DNA of 64,000 nt from Pseudomonas laurylsulfativorans (GCF_002906155.1 NZ_MUJK01000013.1:62001-126000); one strand, 5' to 3'. Shown: positions 35,511 to 44,522, counted from the stretch's first letter. Numbers and translations: made by a program. The notes: generated from the sequence alone by a model not told the origin.

Positions 35511-37760
35511 ATGAACAAATGGCCACGCTTGGCGGTCAACGCCCTGGGACTGACTTTATCGCTGTCCGGCAGTGCTTTCGCGCAACTCGCCGCCGTCGAT
35601 CCCGGCCCTTACACCTTTGCCACCGGGAAATTCCCGATCTGGTATCAGGACAAAAATCTGCTGTCGATGGAGCTGTGCCAGTCCCGCGCCGTCAGCACAC
35701 GGGTGCCAGCCAGTGTGCCACCGGCCTACATGTGCACCCTGCTGCCGACACCCGGCATTTTCGATGACACCCTGCCGATGGTGTTCCCGGATAACTGGCC
35801 GGACGAAGCCTTCTGGTACCTTGCCGAGACCACCATCCCCAACAATGCCGCCGGCTATGGCATGGACGCCTATGTCGCCGGGATCGAGGCTGCCTTTGCT
35901 GGCGGCAACCCGCTCGACGGCGACCAGATCAGCTTCGCGCGGATTCGCATGCGGATCAATATTCCTACCGCCGGGACTTACACCATTACCCACCCTTATG
36001 GTGTGGAAACGGTCAACGTCACCGCGCCCGGCCGCCGTGCGATCAACATCACCAGGGACGTCGGCATCGGTGCACCGGGGGTTTTCAGCGGTGCAGTCAA
36101 CGGTGCGCTCGGGCCGTTCCTGCGCAGCGTCAACGGCCCCTACACCGCGGTGAATCCGGACACCGGCGCCGTCGAAACCTTCATCGGCGACCCGAACCTC
36201 ACCGAGGCTGTGACCGGCAGCCCCAACAACACCAACTTCGTACGCATCCAGGGCCCGGCCGGGACCATCCAGACCAATCTCTTCACCGTGGCCGGCAAGG
36301 TGCTCGACAGCCGCGCGCAAACCGCAGTGGACATGAGCCGTGCCACCTACCGGCGCACCGCCGGTACGGGTGGCAACAGCACCCGGGTCGAAGTGTTCGC
36401 CAAAGCCGGCAATGGCTCGACCCTGTGCTTCCGCGAAAGCATCGCCCTGGTGCCTGGCCCGCCACAATCGCCTTGCCAGACCAACATGGTCAGCGATAAC
36501 AACGGCACGTTCTTCGCCCAGCATCTGCTGACCAACGGCACCGTGCCTCCGGTCGTGGTGGTCACCGCCACCAACCCGGCCGGTACCACCCGCCCGACCG
36601 CGGTGTCGAGCAAGCTCTCGGACGTGGTGAAAGTCCAGACCGCTCAATACAGCTGGAGCAACCACAGCCTGCTGATCGAGGCCACCTCCACTGACGAAGT
36701 GGTGGTACCGGACATGGTCGCCCAAGGTTACGGACGACTGACGAAATCCGGCACCCTGCAACGCCTGACGGTGGCGGGCCTGGCCCAACCACCTGCAACG
36801 GTTACGGTGAAATCCGCCGCCGGTGGCAGTGACACCGAGCCGGTCGTAGTCGTCGGTACTGCACCGGACACCGGCGCGAACCAGGCACCGATCGCCGTCG
36901 CCGATACCGGCGGCACCAGCTTCGGCGTGCCGATCACCCTCAACCTGCTGGCCAACGACAGGGACCCGGACGGCAATACGCCGCTGACCATTACCGCGCT
37001 GACCCAACCGGCCACCGGCCAGGGCACCGTGGCATTGAGCGGCACTACGTCGGTGGTCTACACCCCTCCCGCCGTGGTCACTGCGCCGCTGACCACGACC
37101 TTCACCTACAAGGCCCAGGACGCCAAAGGCCTGGCCTCGACGACAGCAGCAACCGTGACCATTACCGTGGCGCCTAACCGGCCTCCGGTGGCAGTCGCCG
37201 ATGCCGTCACGACACTGGGTGTGGCGATTCCAATCAGCGTGCTGGCCAACGACACCGATCCGGAAGGCAACCTGCCGCTAGCGGTCAACAGCTTCACTCA
37301 ACCACCGGCAGGTCGCGGCACCGTCAGCAGTAACGGCACGGTACTCACCTACACCCCACCGGCCACGGTCACCACGGCCTTCACCACGACCTTCACCTAC
37401 TTCGCCCGGGACAGCTTCGGCGCCGTGTCGACAGCTCCGGCGACGGTCACGGTACAGGTCTCGCCACGGCCTGCTGCGGAAACGTTCGCAGTCACCACCG
37501 CAACGGTGAGCGCCCGCTCCAATAACCGCTTCACCTGGGACTTTGCCGGCACCTCATCGGTGACCACCGGCAACACCATCACCATCAAGGTCACCACCCC
37601 AACCGGGCTGGTCACCCTGGGCACCACCACCGTACCGCTGAACGGTCGCTGGCGGTTGACGGTGAACAACATCACCACGGTCGTTCCGTCGGCGAACCCG
37701 ACCGCCACGATCAGCTCGTCCCAAGGCTCCGTGCGGACAGTGCCGGTGATCGCCAACTGA
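35511..37760 (+). CDS. Secreted protein of the same unknown family with Ig/cadherin-like repeats
   Basis: A 749-residue protein. A signal peptide (to AFA) is followed by the shared domain (AVDPGPYTFATGKFPIWYQD, GDQISFARIRMRINIP, ITHPYGVETVNV, PGRRAINITRDVGIGAP). A further beta region ends GGSDTEPVVVV, exactly where the short paralogue stops. Two cadherin/Ig-like repeats (APIAVADTGGTSFGVPITLN and PPVAVADAVTTLGVAIPISV, each with a LANDxDP motif) and a Thr-rich C-terminal domain follow. It looks like an extracellular adhesive or scaffold. The start is set by CAGGAGGCATC. Confidence 0.87.
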   Translation: MNKWPRLAVNALGLTLSLSGSAFAQLAAVDPGPYTFATGKFPIWYQDKNLLSMELCQSRAVSTRVPASVPPAYMCTLLPTPGIFDDTLPMVFPDNWPDEAFWYLAETTIPNNAAGYGMDAYVAGIEAAFAGGNPLDGDQISFARIRMRINIPTAGTYTITHPYGVETVNVTAPGRRAINITRDVGIGAPGVFSGAVNGALGPFLRSVNGPYTAVNPDTGAVETFIGDPNLTEAVTGSPNNTNFVRIQGPAGTIQTNLFTVAGKVLDSRAQTAVDMSRATYRRTAGTGGNSTRVEVFAKAGNGSTLCFRESIALVPGPPQSPCQTNMVSDNNGTFFAQHLLTNGTVPPVVVVTATNPAGTTRPTAVSSKLSDVVKVQTAQYSWSNHSLLIEATSTDEVVVPDMVAQGYGRLTKSGTLQRLTVAGLAQPPATVTVKSAAGGSDTEPVVVVGTAPDTGANQAPIAVADTGGTSFGVPITLNLLANDRDPDGNTPLTITALTQPATGQGTVALSGTTSVVYTPPAVVTAPLTTTFTYKAQDAKGLASTTAATVTITVAPNRPPVAVADAVTTLGVAIPISVLANDTDPEGNLPLAVNSFTQPPAGRGTVSSNGTVLTYTPPATVTTAFTTTFTYFARDSFGAVSTAPATVTVQVSPRPAAETFAVTTATVSARSNNRFTWDFAGTSSVTTGNTITIKVTTPTGLVTLGTTTVPLNGRWRLTVNNITTVVPSANPTATISSSQGSVRTVPVIAN

Positions 37761-37767
37761 GCCCCGC

Positions 37768-37796
37768 GCCCCATCAGCCACGCTGGTTGATGGGGC
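37768..37796 (+). other. Stem-loop between the secreted-protein and curlin genes
   Basis: GCCCCATCA and TGATGGGGC form a perfect 9-bp stem around an 11-base loop in the 61-base gap before the curlin-repeat gene. With no T-run it is more likely an mRNA processing or partial attenuation element than a full terminator. Confidence 0.5.
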
Positions 37797-37821
37797 CGGC
37801 TTCAACCCCAAGGACAGGACC

Positions 37822-38283
37822 ATGAAAACTTCGACTGCCGCCCTGCTCTGCCTGTTTCTGCTGTGCGGCAGTGCAGGCGTGCACGCCGACGATTTGATGG
37901 AAAACGAAGACCTCGGCCCCGGTGGCGATCTCGGTGAATTGCCACCACCGGCCGGTCAGCACGCGCTGATCGACCAGAACGGCCAGGCCAACGTCGCGAT
38001 GCTGCAACAGAACGGTCAGTCGTTGCTCGGCACCATCGTCCAGTCGGGAAGCAATCAGGAGGCTTACATCCTGCAACAAGGAAGCGACTTGATGGCAATG
38101 ATCAATCAGCAAGGCTCCGGTAACGATGCCTCGATTACCCAGTCAGGCAGCCACAACCGCGCCCAGATCACGCAGAACGGCAACTACAACAGCGCCAGCA
38201 TCGACCAGGCCGGCACGGGGCTGCAAAGCGCCGTGAACCAGTCCGGGAACGGCATGAGCGTTTCGGTCAAACAATATCGCTAA
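37822..38283 (+). CDS. Curlin-repeat protein, minor-subunit (CsgB-like) size
   Basis: A 153-residue secreted protein. The signal peptide ends VHA. After an acidic linker (DDLMENEDLGPGGDLGELPP) come repeats of the curlin type, such as ALIDQNGQANVAMLQQNGQ, ASITQSGSHNRAQITQNG and ASIDQAGTGLQSAVNQ, with regular Q-x-G-x-x-N spacing. Length matches CsgB (about 150), the nucleator of curli amyloid. No csgE, csgF or csgG export genes are in the window. It is followed 28 bases on by the long curlin protein. The start follows AAGGACAGGACC. Confidence 0.85.
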   Translation: MKTSTAALLCLFLLCGSAGVHADDLMENEDLGPGGDLGELPPPAGQHALIDQNGQANVAMLQQNGQSLLGTIVQSGSNQEAYILQQGSDLMAMINQQGSGNDASITQSGSHNRAQITQNGNYNSASIDQAGTGLQSAVNQSGNGMSVSVKQYR

Positions 38284-38310
38284 AGCACTGCACCCTATGG
38301 AGATTCAATC

Positions 38311-39759
38311 ATGTTCAAACTGACGCCCCTCACCGCCGCGATCCTTGTCATGGTCAGTGCCCAAGCCATGGCCGAAGACAGCGTGTCCGACCAGTTCCAG
38401 GACGGCACCGCCAACATCGCCGATGTGAAACAGAACCTTGCCCCGGCCAGCACGACCAGCCAACAGCAGTGGGGTGAAGGCAACGATGCGGCTGCGTTTC
38501 AGGACAACGCGAGCAGCACCATCAATCAGTTGCAGTCCGGTAGCTACAACGCCGGTTACGCCGAGCAGCTGTTCGAAAACGGCAGCACCATCAATCAGCT
38601 GCAGTCCGGCACGTACAACTCCGCCCATGCCAGCCAGTCAATCGGCGTGGGTACCAGCGAGGCCTTGCAACAACAGGAAGGCAACGGCAACTTCTCGCTC
38701 ATCTATCAGGACAGTCAGGACGGCACGTCCGCCAAGACCTTCCAGTTCGGTGACAACAACGAAGCCAACGTCGAACAGACGGAGGTGGGCGTCGACAACA
38801 AAGCGACGGTCACCCAGCACGGTAACGAGAACTACGGCACCGCCGAACAGGTGTTCCACAACGGTGCCCGGATGGACATCAACCAGAACGGCGACGGCAA
38901 CTATGCCTATGGCGACCAGCGCAACGGCCAGGGCGGCAACCTGACCATCAACCAGTACGGCAACGGCAACGGCACCGAAGTCTGGCAAGAGACTCAGGTC
39001 GCCAGCCAGGCCACCATCAATCAATACGGGAACACCAACGAAACCATAGTCGACCAGAGCTTTGGCGATAACAACGTGGCTTCGGTTTTGCAGGTCGGCA
39101 ACCTCAACGCTATCTATGCCGACCAGTACGAATCCACCAACTCGACCCTGGCCCTGTATCAACAAGGCAACAGCAACGTGCACTTCACCTACCAGAACGG
39201 CACGAACCAGGTACTCAATGTCAGCACCAAAGGTGACGGCAACAAGGTCTACGCCAGCAATTGGAAAGGCCCGCAATCCGGCGGCCAGTTCGGTACCGGC
39301 CAGCGTGCGACCATCAACCAGGACGGCTACGACAACGTCGCCAATTTCACCCAGAATGGCACCGGCCACATCGTGACCACGAACCAGACCGGTACTGGCA
39401 ACAAAACCACCATCAGCCAGGACAATTCGTATAACGAGCTGTACTTCGACCAGAACGGCACTGACAACATCCTGATCTCCGATCAGCGTGGTGAAACCAA
39501 CCTGGCCATGGGCAGCTCTTCCGGTGTGGGCAACAGCACCGAGTTCAATCAGGAAGGCAGCGGCAACCGCGCCTACACCGAGCAGGCGTACGGCAGCGAC
39601 AACATGATCACCGTCAAACAGGCCGACACCATGAACGTGGCGTACGTGACCCAGGGCGGCACCGGCAACATCGCCAGCGTCGACCAGAGCGGCATGAACC
39701 AGACCGCTACCGTGCAGCAGTATGGTTCGGCCAACCAGGCAACCGTGTTGCAGCAGTAA
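38311..39759 (+). CDS. Long curlin-repeat protein (CsgA-like, about 3x normal)
   Basis: A 482-residue secreted protein. The signal peptide ends MAEDS-like after AQAMA. Nearly all of the rest is irregular curlin repeats with Gln and Asn ladders, for example STINQLQSGSYNAGYAEQ, NKATVTQHGNENYGTAEQ, ATINQYGNTNETIVDQ and ASVDQSGMNQTATVQQ. E. coli CsgA is only about 150 residues with five repeats; this has many more. It should form a beta-solenoid amyloid fibre. The start follows TATGGAGATTCAATC and the gene ends at a strong terminator. Confidence 0.87.
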   Translation: MFKLTPLTAAILVMVSAQAMAEDSVSDQFQDGTANIADVKQNLAPASTTSQQQWGEGNDAAAFQDNASSTINQLQSGSYNAGYAEQLFENGSTINQLQSGTYNSAHASQSIGVGTSEALQQQEGNGNFSLIYQDSQDGTSAKTFQFGDNNEANVEQTEVGVDNKATVTQHGNENYGTAEQVFHNGARMDINQNGDGNYAYGDQRNGQGGNLTINQYGNGNGTEVWQETQVASQATINQYGNTNETIVDQSFGDNNVASVLQVGNLNAIYADQYESTNSTLALYQQGNSNVHFTYQNGTNQVLNVSTKGDGNKVYASNWKGPQSGGQFGTGQRATINQDGYDNVANFTQNGTGHIVTTNQTGTGNKTTISQDNSYNELYFDQNGTDNILISDQRGETNLAMGSSSGVGNSTEFNQEGSGNRAYTEQAYGSDNMITVKQADTMNVAYVTQGGTGNIASVDQSGMNQTATVQQYGSANQATVLQQ

Positions 39760-39774
39760 TCGCACGGCATATAG

Positions 39775-39809
39775 AACCGCGGCCTCGGGAGGGGGCCGCG
39801 GTTTTTTTT
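39775..39809 (+). terminator. Rho-independent terminator of the curlin operon
   Basis: AACCGCGGCC and GGCCGCGGTT form a perfect 10-bp stem followed by a run of eight T, 15 bases past the long curlin gene. Confidence 0.95.
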
Positions 39810-39929
39810 GTTGGATGCATATATAGAAGCAGTCCAAAGGTGGTGTGGTTACCAGCTTTGGAAAGGTGCCCGGATCAAGCTCAAACCATTGGGCTGGCAC
39901 GACTGCAAGTGAATGGTCGGCTATCAGGC

Positions 39930-39958
39930 CGCCTTCGCTGGCAAGCCAGCGCCTACAG
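39930..39958. repeat. Single REP element
   Basis: GCCTTCGCTGGCAAGCCAGC followed by GCCTACAGG is a right-hand REP arm with no partner. The rest of 39810-39974 shows nothing else. Confidence 0.65.
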
Positions 39959-39974
39959 GGTGGTGCGGTGTTCG

Positions 39975-40271
39975 TTAGGCCGGCGCCACGCCTTCGACGA
40001 TGATGACCTCCGCCAAAGCCACCCCCTCACGAAACCCACGCGCCTCCTGATACAACGCCGAGTGATAGCAAGCCACCGCCTGCTCATAGGAATCAAACTC
40101 AATCACCACACTGCGTTGCGGCGTCGACCGACCTTCCATCGCCTCACTGCGCCCACCCCGCGCCAGAATCCGACCGCCATACAGGGCAAACGCCTGCGGC
40201 GCCCGCCGGGTGTATTGGCTGTATTGATCAGGATCGGTGATATCCACATGAGCAATCCAGTACGCCTTCAT
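39975..40271 (-). CDS. DUF1330 family protein
   Basis: A 98-residue ferredoxin-like-fold protein of the DUF1330 family: MKAYWIAHVDITDPDQYSQY, GGRILARGGRSEAMEG and VVIEFDSYEQAVACYHSALY are typical. The function is unknown; members sit in many catabolic clusters. It is transcribed away from the RibB-type gene, and the ATTATGGTATACCATAAT palindrome lies in the 71-base divergent gap, so both directions are probably under the same repressor. The start follows GAGAGGTCACT. Confidence 0.9.
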   Translation of the reverse strand: MKAYWIAHVDITDPDQYSQYTRRAPQAFALYGGRILARGGRSEAMEGRSTPQRSVVIEFDSYEQAVACYHSALYQEARGFREGVALAEVIIVEGVAPA

Positions 40272-40294
40272 AGTGACCTCTCGGTTGATTTTGT

Positions 40295-40312
40295 ATTATG
40301 GTATACCATAAT
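40295..40312. promoter_or_regulatory. 18-bp GntR-type operator ATTATGGTATACCATAAT
   Basis: A perfect palindrome in the divergent promoter region, sharing GTATTATGGTATACCAT with the operator at 11591-11607. It lies 31 bases before the RibB-type gene and 24 bases before the DUF1330 gene. Confidence 0.75.
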
Positions 40313-40342
40313 TCATTCAAGCCAACATACTGAGCGTCCATC

Positions 40343-41452
40343 ATGGCCTTCAACAGCATCGAAGAAATCATCGAAGATTACCGCCTCGGCAAAATGGTCC
40401 TGCTGGTCGACGATGAAGACCGGGAAAACGAAGGTGACCTGTTGCTGGCCGCCGACTGCTGCACACCCGAGGCGATCAGCTTCATGGCCCGCGAAGCCCG
40501 TGGCCTGATCTGCCTGACCTTGACCGACGAACACTGCAAACGCCTGGGCCTGGAGCAGATGGTGCCGAGCAACGGCAGCGTGTTCAGCACCGCCTTTACC
40601 GTGTCCATCGAGGCGGCCGTCGGTGTCACCACCGGTATCTCCGCTGCCGATCGTGCCTGCACCGTGGCCGCCGCCGTCGCCGCCAGCGCCGGCCCCGCCG
40701 ACATCGTGCAACCGGGCCATATCTTCCCGTTGCGCGCCCGGGAAGGCGGCGTGCTGACCCGCGCCGGCCACACCGAAGCCGGCTGCGACCTGGCACGCCT
40801 GGCCGGCCATACGCCCGCCTCGGTGATTGTCGAAGTGATGAACGACGACGGCACCATGGCCCGCCGCCCGGACCTGGAAGTGTTCGCGCGCAAGCACGGG
40901 ATCAAGATCGGCACCATCGCCGACCTGATCCACTATCGCCTGAGCACCGAGCACACCATCGTGCGCATCGGTGAACGTGACCTGCCAACCGTGCACGGCA
41001 CCTTTCGTCTGATCACCTTTGAGGATCGCATCGAAGGCGGTGTCCACATGGCCATGGTCATGGGCGATCTGCGTCGCGAAGAGCCGACACTGGTGCGCGT
41101 GCACGTGATCGATCCACTGCGCGATCTGGTCGGTGCCGAGTACAGCGGGCCGAGCAACTGGACCTTGTGGGCCGCCTTGCAGCGTATCGCCGCCGAAGGC
41201 CACGGCGTGGTGGTGGTGCTGGCCAATCACGAATCCTCGCAGGCGTTGCTCGAACGCGTGCCGCAATTGACCCAACCGCCACGGCAGTTCAGCCGTTCGC
41301 AGTCACGGATTTATTCGGAAGTGGGTACCGGTGCGCAGATCCTGCAAAACCTCGGCGTCGGCAAACTGCGCCACCTCGGCCCGCCGCTGAAATATGCGGG
41401 CTTGACCGGGTATGACCTGGAAGTGGTGGAGAGTATTCCCTTCACGGACTGA
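40343..41452 (+). CDS. RibB-type DHBP synthase with degenerate GTP cyclohydrolase II domain
   Basis: A 369-residue protein of RibBA layout. The N-terminal 3,4-dihydroxy-2-butanone-4-phosphate synthase half looks active (DDEDRENEGDLLLAA, RAGHTEAGCDLARLAG). The C-terminal half has the GTP cyclohydrolase II outline but lacks the zinc-binding Cys cluster (a VRVHVIDPLRDLVGAEYSG stretch replaces the Cys-rich motif), so it probably cannot open GTP. Such RibBX-type proteins often accompany flavin-hungry pathways. The regulated position next to a GntR operator supports an extra-flavin role for the flavin-dependent pathway at 11.6 kb. Confidence 0.9.
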   Translation: MAFNSIEEIIEDYRLGKMVLLVDDEDRENEGDLLLAADCCTPEAISFMAREARGLICLTLTDEHCKRLGLEQMVPSNGSVFSTAFTVSIEAAVGVTTGISAADRACTVAAAVAASAGPADIVQPGHIFPLRAREGGVLTRAGHTEAGCDLARLAGHTPASVIVEVMNDDGTMARRPDLEVFARKHGIKIGTIADLIHYRLSTEHTIVRIGERDLPTVHGTFRLITFEDRIEGGVHMAMVMGDLRREEPTLVRVHVIDPLRDLVGAEYSGPSNWTLWAALQRIAAEGHGVVVVLANHESSQALLERVPQLTQPPRQFSRSQSRIYSEVGTGAQILQNLGVGKLRHLGPPLKYAGLTGYDLEVVESIPFTD

Positions 41453-41464
41453 CCCACCGAGGAC

Positions 41465-41567
41465 CTGTAGGAACTGGCTTGCCAGCGATGATCGTCAACG
41501 ATAACGCGTGCTACCTGGATCAACGCGCGGTGCTTTTGGGCCCATCGCTGGCAAGCCAGCTCCTACA
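41465..41567. repeat. REPIN
   Basis: CCTGTAGGAACTGGCTTGCC and its complement, with the internal GATCGTCAACGATAACGCG stretch seen in several other copies. Confidence 0.85.
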
Positions 41568-41617
41568 AAAGACTGTTTCGGCTGATAGCCGGTAAGGCAA
41601 AGTGCTTGCACAAAGTT

Positions 41618-41642
41618 TGGAATACCATAATATGATATTCCA
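41618..41642. promoter_or_regulatory. 25-bp near-perfect palindrome before the ABC transporter operon
   Basis: TGGAATA and TATTCCA are perfect 7-bp arms, and the inner bases ATACCATAATATGATAT are also symmetric except for one pair. It lies about 100 bases before the binding-protein gene. Half of it (TACCATAAT) is shared with the operator at 40295, so the same or a related GntR-type repressor may bind. Confidence 0.55.
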
Positions 41643-41739
41643 TAGACCGGACAGTCAGCACTGACTCGAAGGACCTACTGCTCCCGATAGGCGGGCACTC
41701 GAAAGCCCCGCTCATAAACACAACAATGAGGGCGTGAAA

Positions 41740-42765
41740 ATGGTGTTGAACAAACGTGCGACCGCGGTTCTTTTCGCGGGACTGCTGAGTGTGACCAGCC
41801 AGGCATTGCTGGCGGCTGAAAGCGTCAACTTCGTGAGTTGGGGCGGCAGCACCCAGGATGCGCAAAAGCAGGCCTGGGCCGACCCGTTCAGCAAGGCCAG
41901 CGGCATCACCGTTGTGCAGGATGGCCCGACCGACTACGGCAAGCTCAAGGCCATGGTCGAAAGCGGCAACGTGCAGTGGGACGTGGTCGACGTCGAAGCC
42001 GACTTCGCCTTGCGCGCCGCCTCCGAAGGCTTGCTCGAACCCCTCGATTTCAAAGTCATTGATCGCGACAAGATCGACCCGCGCTTCGTCAGCGATCACG
42101 GCGTCGGCTCGTTCTTCTTCTCCTTCGTCCTCGGCTACAACGAAGGCAAGCTCGGCGCCAGCAAACCTCAGGACTGGTCCGCGCTGTTCGACACCAAGAC
42201 CTACCCCGGCAAACGCGCCCTCTACAAATGGCCAAGCCCTGGCGTCCTTGAACTGGCCTTGCTCGCCGATGGCGTGCCTGCCGACAAGCTCTACCCACTG
42301 GACCTGGATCGCGCGTTCAAGAAACTCGACACCATCAAGAAAGACATCGTCTGGTGGGGCGGCGGCGCGCAGTCGCAGCAACTGCTGGCCTCCGGTGAAG
42401 CGAGCATGGGCCAGTTCTGGAACGGCAGGATTCACGCCCTGCAGGAAGACGGCGCCCCAGTGGGCGTAAGCTGGAAGCAGAATCTGGTCATGGCCGACAT
42501 CCTGGTCATTCCCAAGGGTTCGAAAAACAAGGACGCGGCGATGAAGTTCCTGGCCAACGCCAGCAGTGCCAAAGGCCAGGCCGACTTCTCCAACCTGACC
42601 GCCTACGCCCCGGTCAACGTCGACAGCGTGCAGCGCCTGGACCCGGTGCTGGCCCCGAACCTGCCGACCGCCTACGCAAAGGATCAGATCACTCTTGATT
42701 TCGCGTACTGGGCCAAGAACGGTCCGGCCATCGCGACACGGTGGAACGAATGGCTGGTCAAATGA
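41740..42765 (+). CDS. ABC transporter substrate-binding protein (PotD/PotF type)
   Basis: A 341-residue periplasmic protein. The signal peptide runs to LLAAE, followed by SVNFVSWGGSTQDAQKQAWA, typical of the spermidine/putrescine-like binding protein cluster (family 1 extracellular). Subfamily members bind polyamines or other cationic and amide compounds. The start at 41740 has GAGGG at proper spacing; a GTG two codons earlier is too close to it. It is the first gene of a complete import operon. Confidence 0.92.
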   Translation: MVLNKRATAVLFAGLLSVTSQALLAAESVNFVSWGGSTQDAQKQAWADPFSKASGITVVQDGPTDYGKLKAMVESGNVQWDVVDVEADFALRAASEGLLEPLDFKVIDRDKIDPRFVSDHGVGSFFFSFVLGYNEGKLGASKPQDWSALFDTKTYPGKRALYKWPSPGVLELALLADGVPADKLYPLDLDRAFKKLDTIKKDIVWWGGGAQSQQLLASGEASMGQFWNGRIHALQEDGAPVGVSWKQNLVMADILVIPKGSKNKDAAMKFLANASSAKGQADFSNLTAYAPVNVDSVQRLDPVLAPNLPTAYAKDQITLDFAYWAKNGPAIATRWNEWLVK

Positions 42766-43706
42766 AAATGACGGCAACCGCGTCTCGTCCCTCAACGGCC
42801 ACCGGGAGCGCCACTGGCGCTGCCGGTTCGGCACCCGGCCAGACCGTTGCAAAGCAACCCTCGCCGTCGCTGAAACAGCGTTGGCGTGGCGCCAGTAACC
42901 TGGTCCCGGCCCTGCTGTTTCTCGGCCTGTTCTTTCTCGCGCCGCTGATCGGCCTGCTGCTGCGCGGCGTGCTGGAGCCGGTGCCGGGGCTGGGCAACTA
43001 CGAGCAACTGTTCGCCAATTCGGCCTATGCCCGGGTACTGCTCAACACCTTCTCGGTGGCGGGACTGGTGACATTGTTCAGCCTGCTGCTGGGCTTCCCG
43101 CTGGCCTGGGCGATCACCCTGGTGCCGCGCGGCTGGGGGCGCTGGATCCTCAACATCGTGCTGTTGTCGATGTGGACCAGCCTGCTCGCCCGCACCTACT
43201 CCTGGCTGGTGTTGCTACAAGCCTCGGGGGTGATCAACAAGGCGTTGATGGCCATGGGCATCATCGATCAACCGCTGGAGATGGTGCACAACCTCACCGG
43301 CGTGGTGATCGGCATGAGCTACATCATGATCCCGTTCATCGTGCTGCCATTGCAGGCGACCATGCAGGCCATCGACCCGATGATCCTGCAGGCCGGTTCC
43401 ATCTGCGGCGCCAGCCCCTGGACCAACTTCTTCCGGGTGTTCCTGCCGCTGTGCCGGCCGGGGCTGTTCTCCGGCGGCCTGATGGTGTTCGTGATGTCCC
43501 TCGGTTACTACGTGACCCCGGCGCTGCTGGGTGGTGCGCAGAACATGATGCTGCCCGAATTCATCATTCAGCAGGTGCAGTCGTTCCTCAACTGGGGCCT
43601 GGCCAGCGCCGGTGCCGCGTTGCTGATCGTGATCACGCTGGTGTTGTTCTACTTCTACCTGAAGCTCCAGCCGGAATCCCCGGTTGGCGCCAGCAACGCG
43701 AGGTAA
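42762..43706 (+). CDS. ABC transporter permease (PotB type)
   Basis: An inner-membrane permease of about 314 residues. A Ser/Thr/Ala-rich cytoplasmic N-terminus precedes six hydrophobic segments. The EAA-type coupling loop is near LQAGSICGASPWTNFFRVFL. The start overlaps the preceding stop (ATGA). An ATG at 42741 is an alternative. It follows the binding protein gene directly and pairs with the next permease. Confidence 0.9.
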   Translation: MKMTATASRPSTATGSATGAAGSAPGQTVAKQPSPSLKQRWRGASNLVPALLFLGLFFLAPLIGLLLRGVLEPVPGLGNYEQLFANSAYARVLLNTFSVAGLVTLFSLLLGFPLAWAITLVPRGWGRWILNIVLLSMWTSLLARTYSWLVLLQASGVINKALMAMGIIDQPLEMVHNLTGVVIGMSYIMIPFIVLPLQATMQAIDPMILQAGSICGASPWTNFFRVFLPLCRPGLFSGGLMVFVMSLGYYVTPALLGGAQNMMLPEFIIQQVQSFLNWGLASAGAALLIVITLVLFYFYLKLQPESPVGASNAR

Positions 43707-43712
43707 GCCGTC

Positions 43713-44522
43713 ATGCTCCTGACCCCCAATGCCATGAGCCGGCGCATGCGCTTCGGCCTGTATGCCACCACCGGGCTGATCGGTCTGTTCCTGCTGCTGC
43801 CGATCGTGTTCATCGTGCTGCTGTCGTTCGGCTCGTCACAATGGCTGGTGTTCCCGCCGCCGGGCTGGACGCTGAAATGGTACGGCCAGTTCTTCTCCAA
43901 TGCCGACTGGATGAACGCGGCGATGGCCAGCCTCAAGGTCGCGGTGCTGACTACGTTCTTCGCCGTCGCCCTGGGCCTGCCGACCGCCTTCGCCCTGGTG
44001 CGTGGCCGTTTCCCCGGCCGGGAAATGCTCTACGGCCTGTTCACCCTGCCGATGATCGTGCCGCTGGTGATCATCGCCGTGGCGGTGTACGCGCTGTTCC
44101 TGAAACTCGGCTACACCGGAACCATGTTCGCGTTCGTGGTCAGCCACGTCATCGTCGCGCTGCCGTTCACCATCATCTCGATCATCAACTCGCTGAAGCT
44201 GTTCGATCAGTCGATCGAAGACGCGGCGGTGATCTGCGGCGCCTCGCGCCTGCAAGCGGTATTCAAGGTGACTTTCCCGGCGATCCGTCCGGGCATGGTG
44301 GCCGGCGCCCTCTTCGCCTTCCTCGTCTCGTGGGATGAAGTGGTGCTGAGTGTGATGATGGCCAGCCCGACCCTGCAAACCCTTCCCGTGAAAATGTGGA
44401 CCACCCTGCGCCAGGACCTGACGCCCGTGATCGCCGTCGCTTCGACGCTGCTGATCGGCCTCTCGGTGTTGGTCATGGTCATCGCCGCTGCCCTGCGCCG
44501 GCGCAACGAAATCAGCGCCTGA
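43713..44522 (+). CDS. ABC transporter permease (PotC type)
   Basis: A 269-residue permease with six predicted spans and the coupling loop EDAAVICGASRLQAVFKVTF. The separation from the first permease gene is 6 bases. Together they form the membrane channel of the importer. Confidence 0.92.
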   Translation: MLLTPNAMSRRMRFGLYATTGLIGLFLLLPIVFIVLLSFGSSQWLVFPPPGWTLKWYGQFFSNADWMNAAMASLKVAVLTTFFAVALGLPTAFALVRGRFPGREMLYGLFTLPMIVPLVIIAVAVYALFLKLGYTGTMFAFVVSHVIVALPFTIISIINSLKLFDQSIEDAAVICGASRLQAVFKVTFPAIRPGMVAGALFAFLVSWDEVVLSVMMASPTLQTLPVKMWTTLRQDLTPVIAVASTLLIGLSVLVMVIAAALRRRNEISA

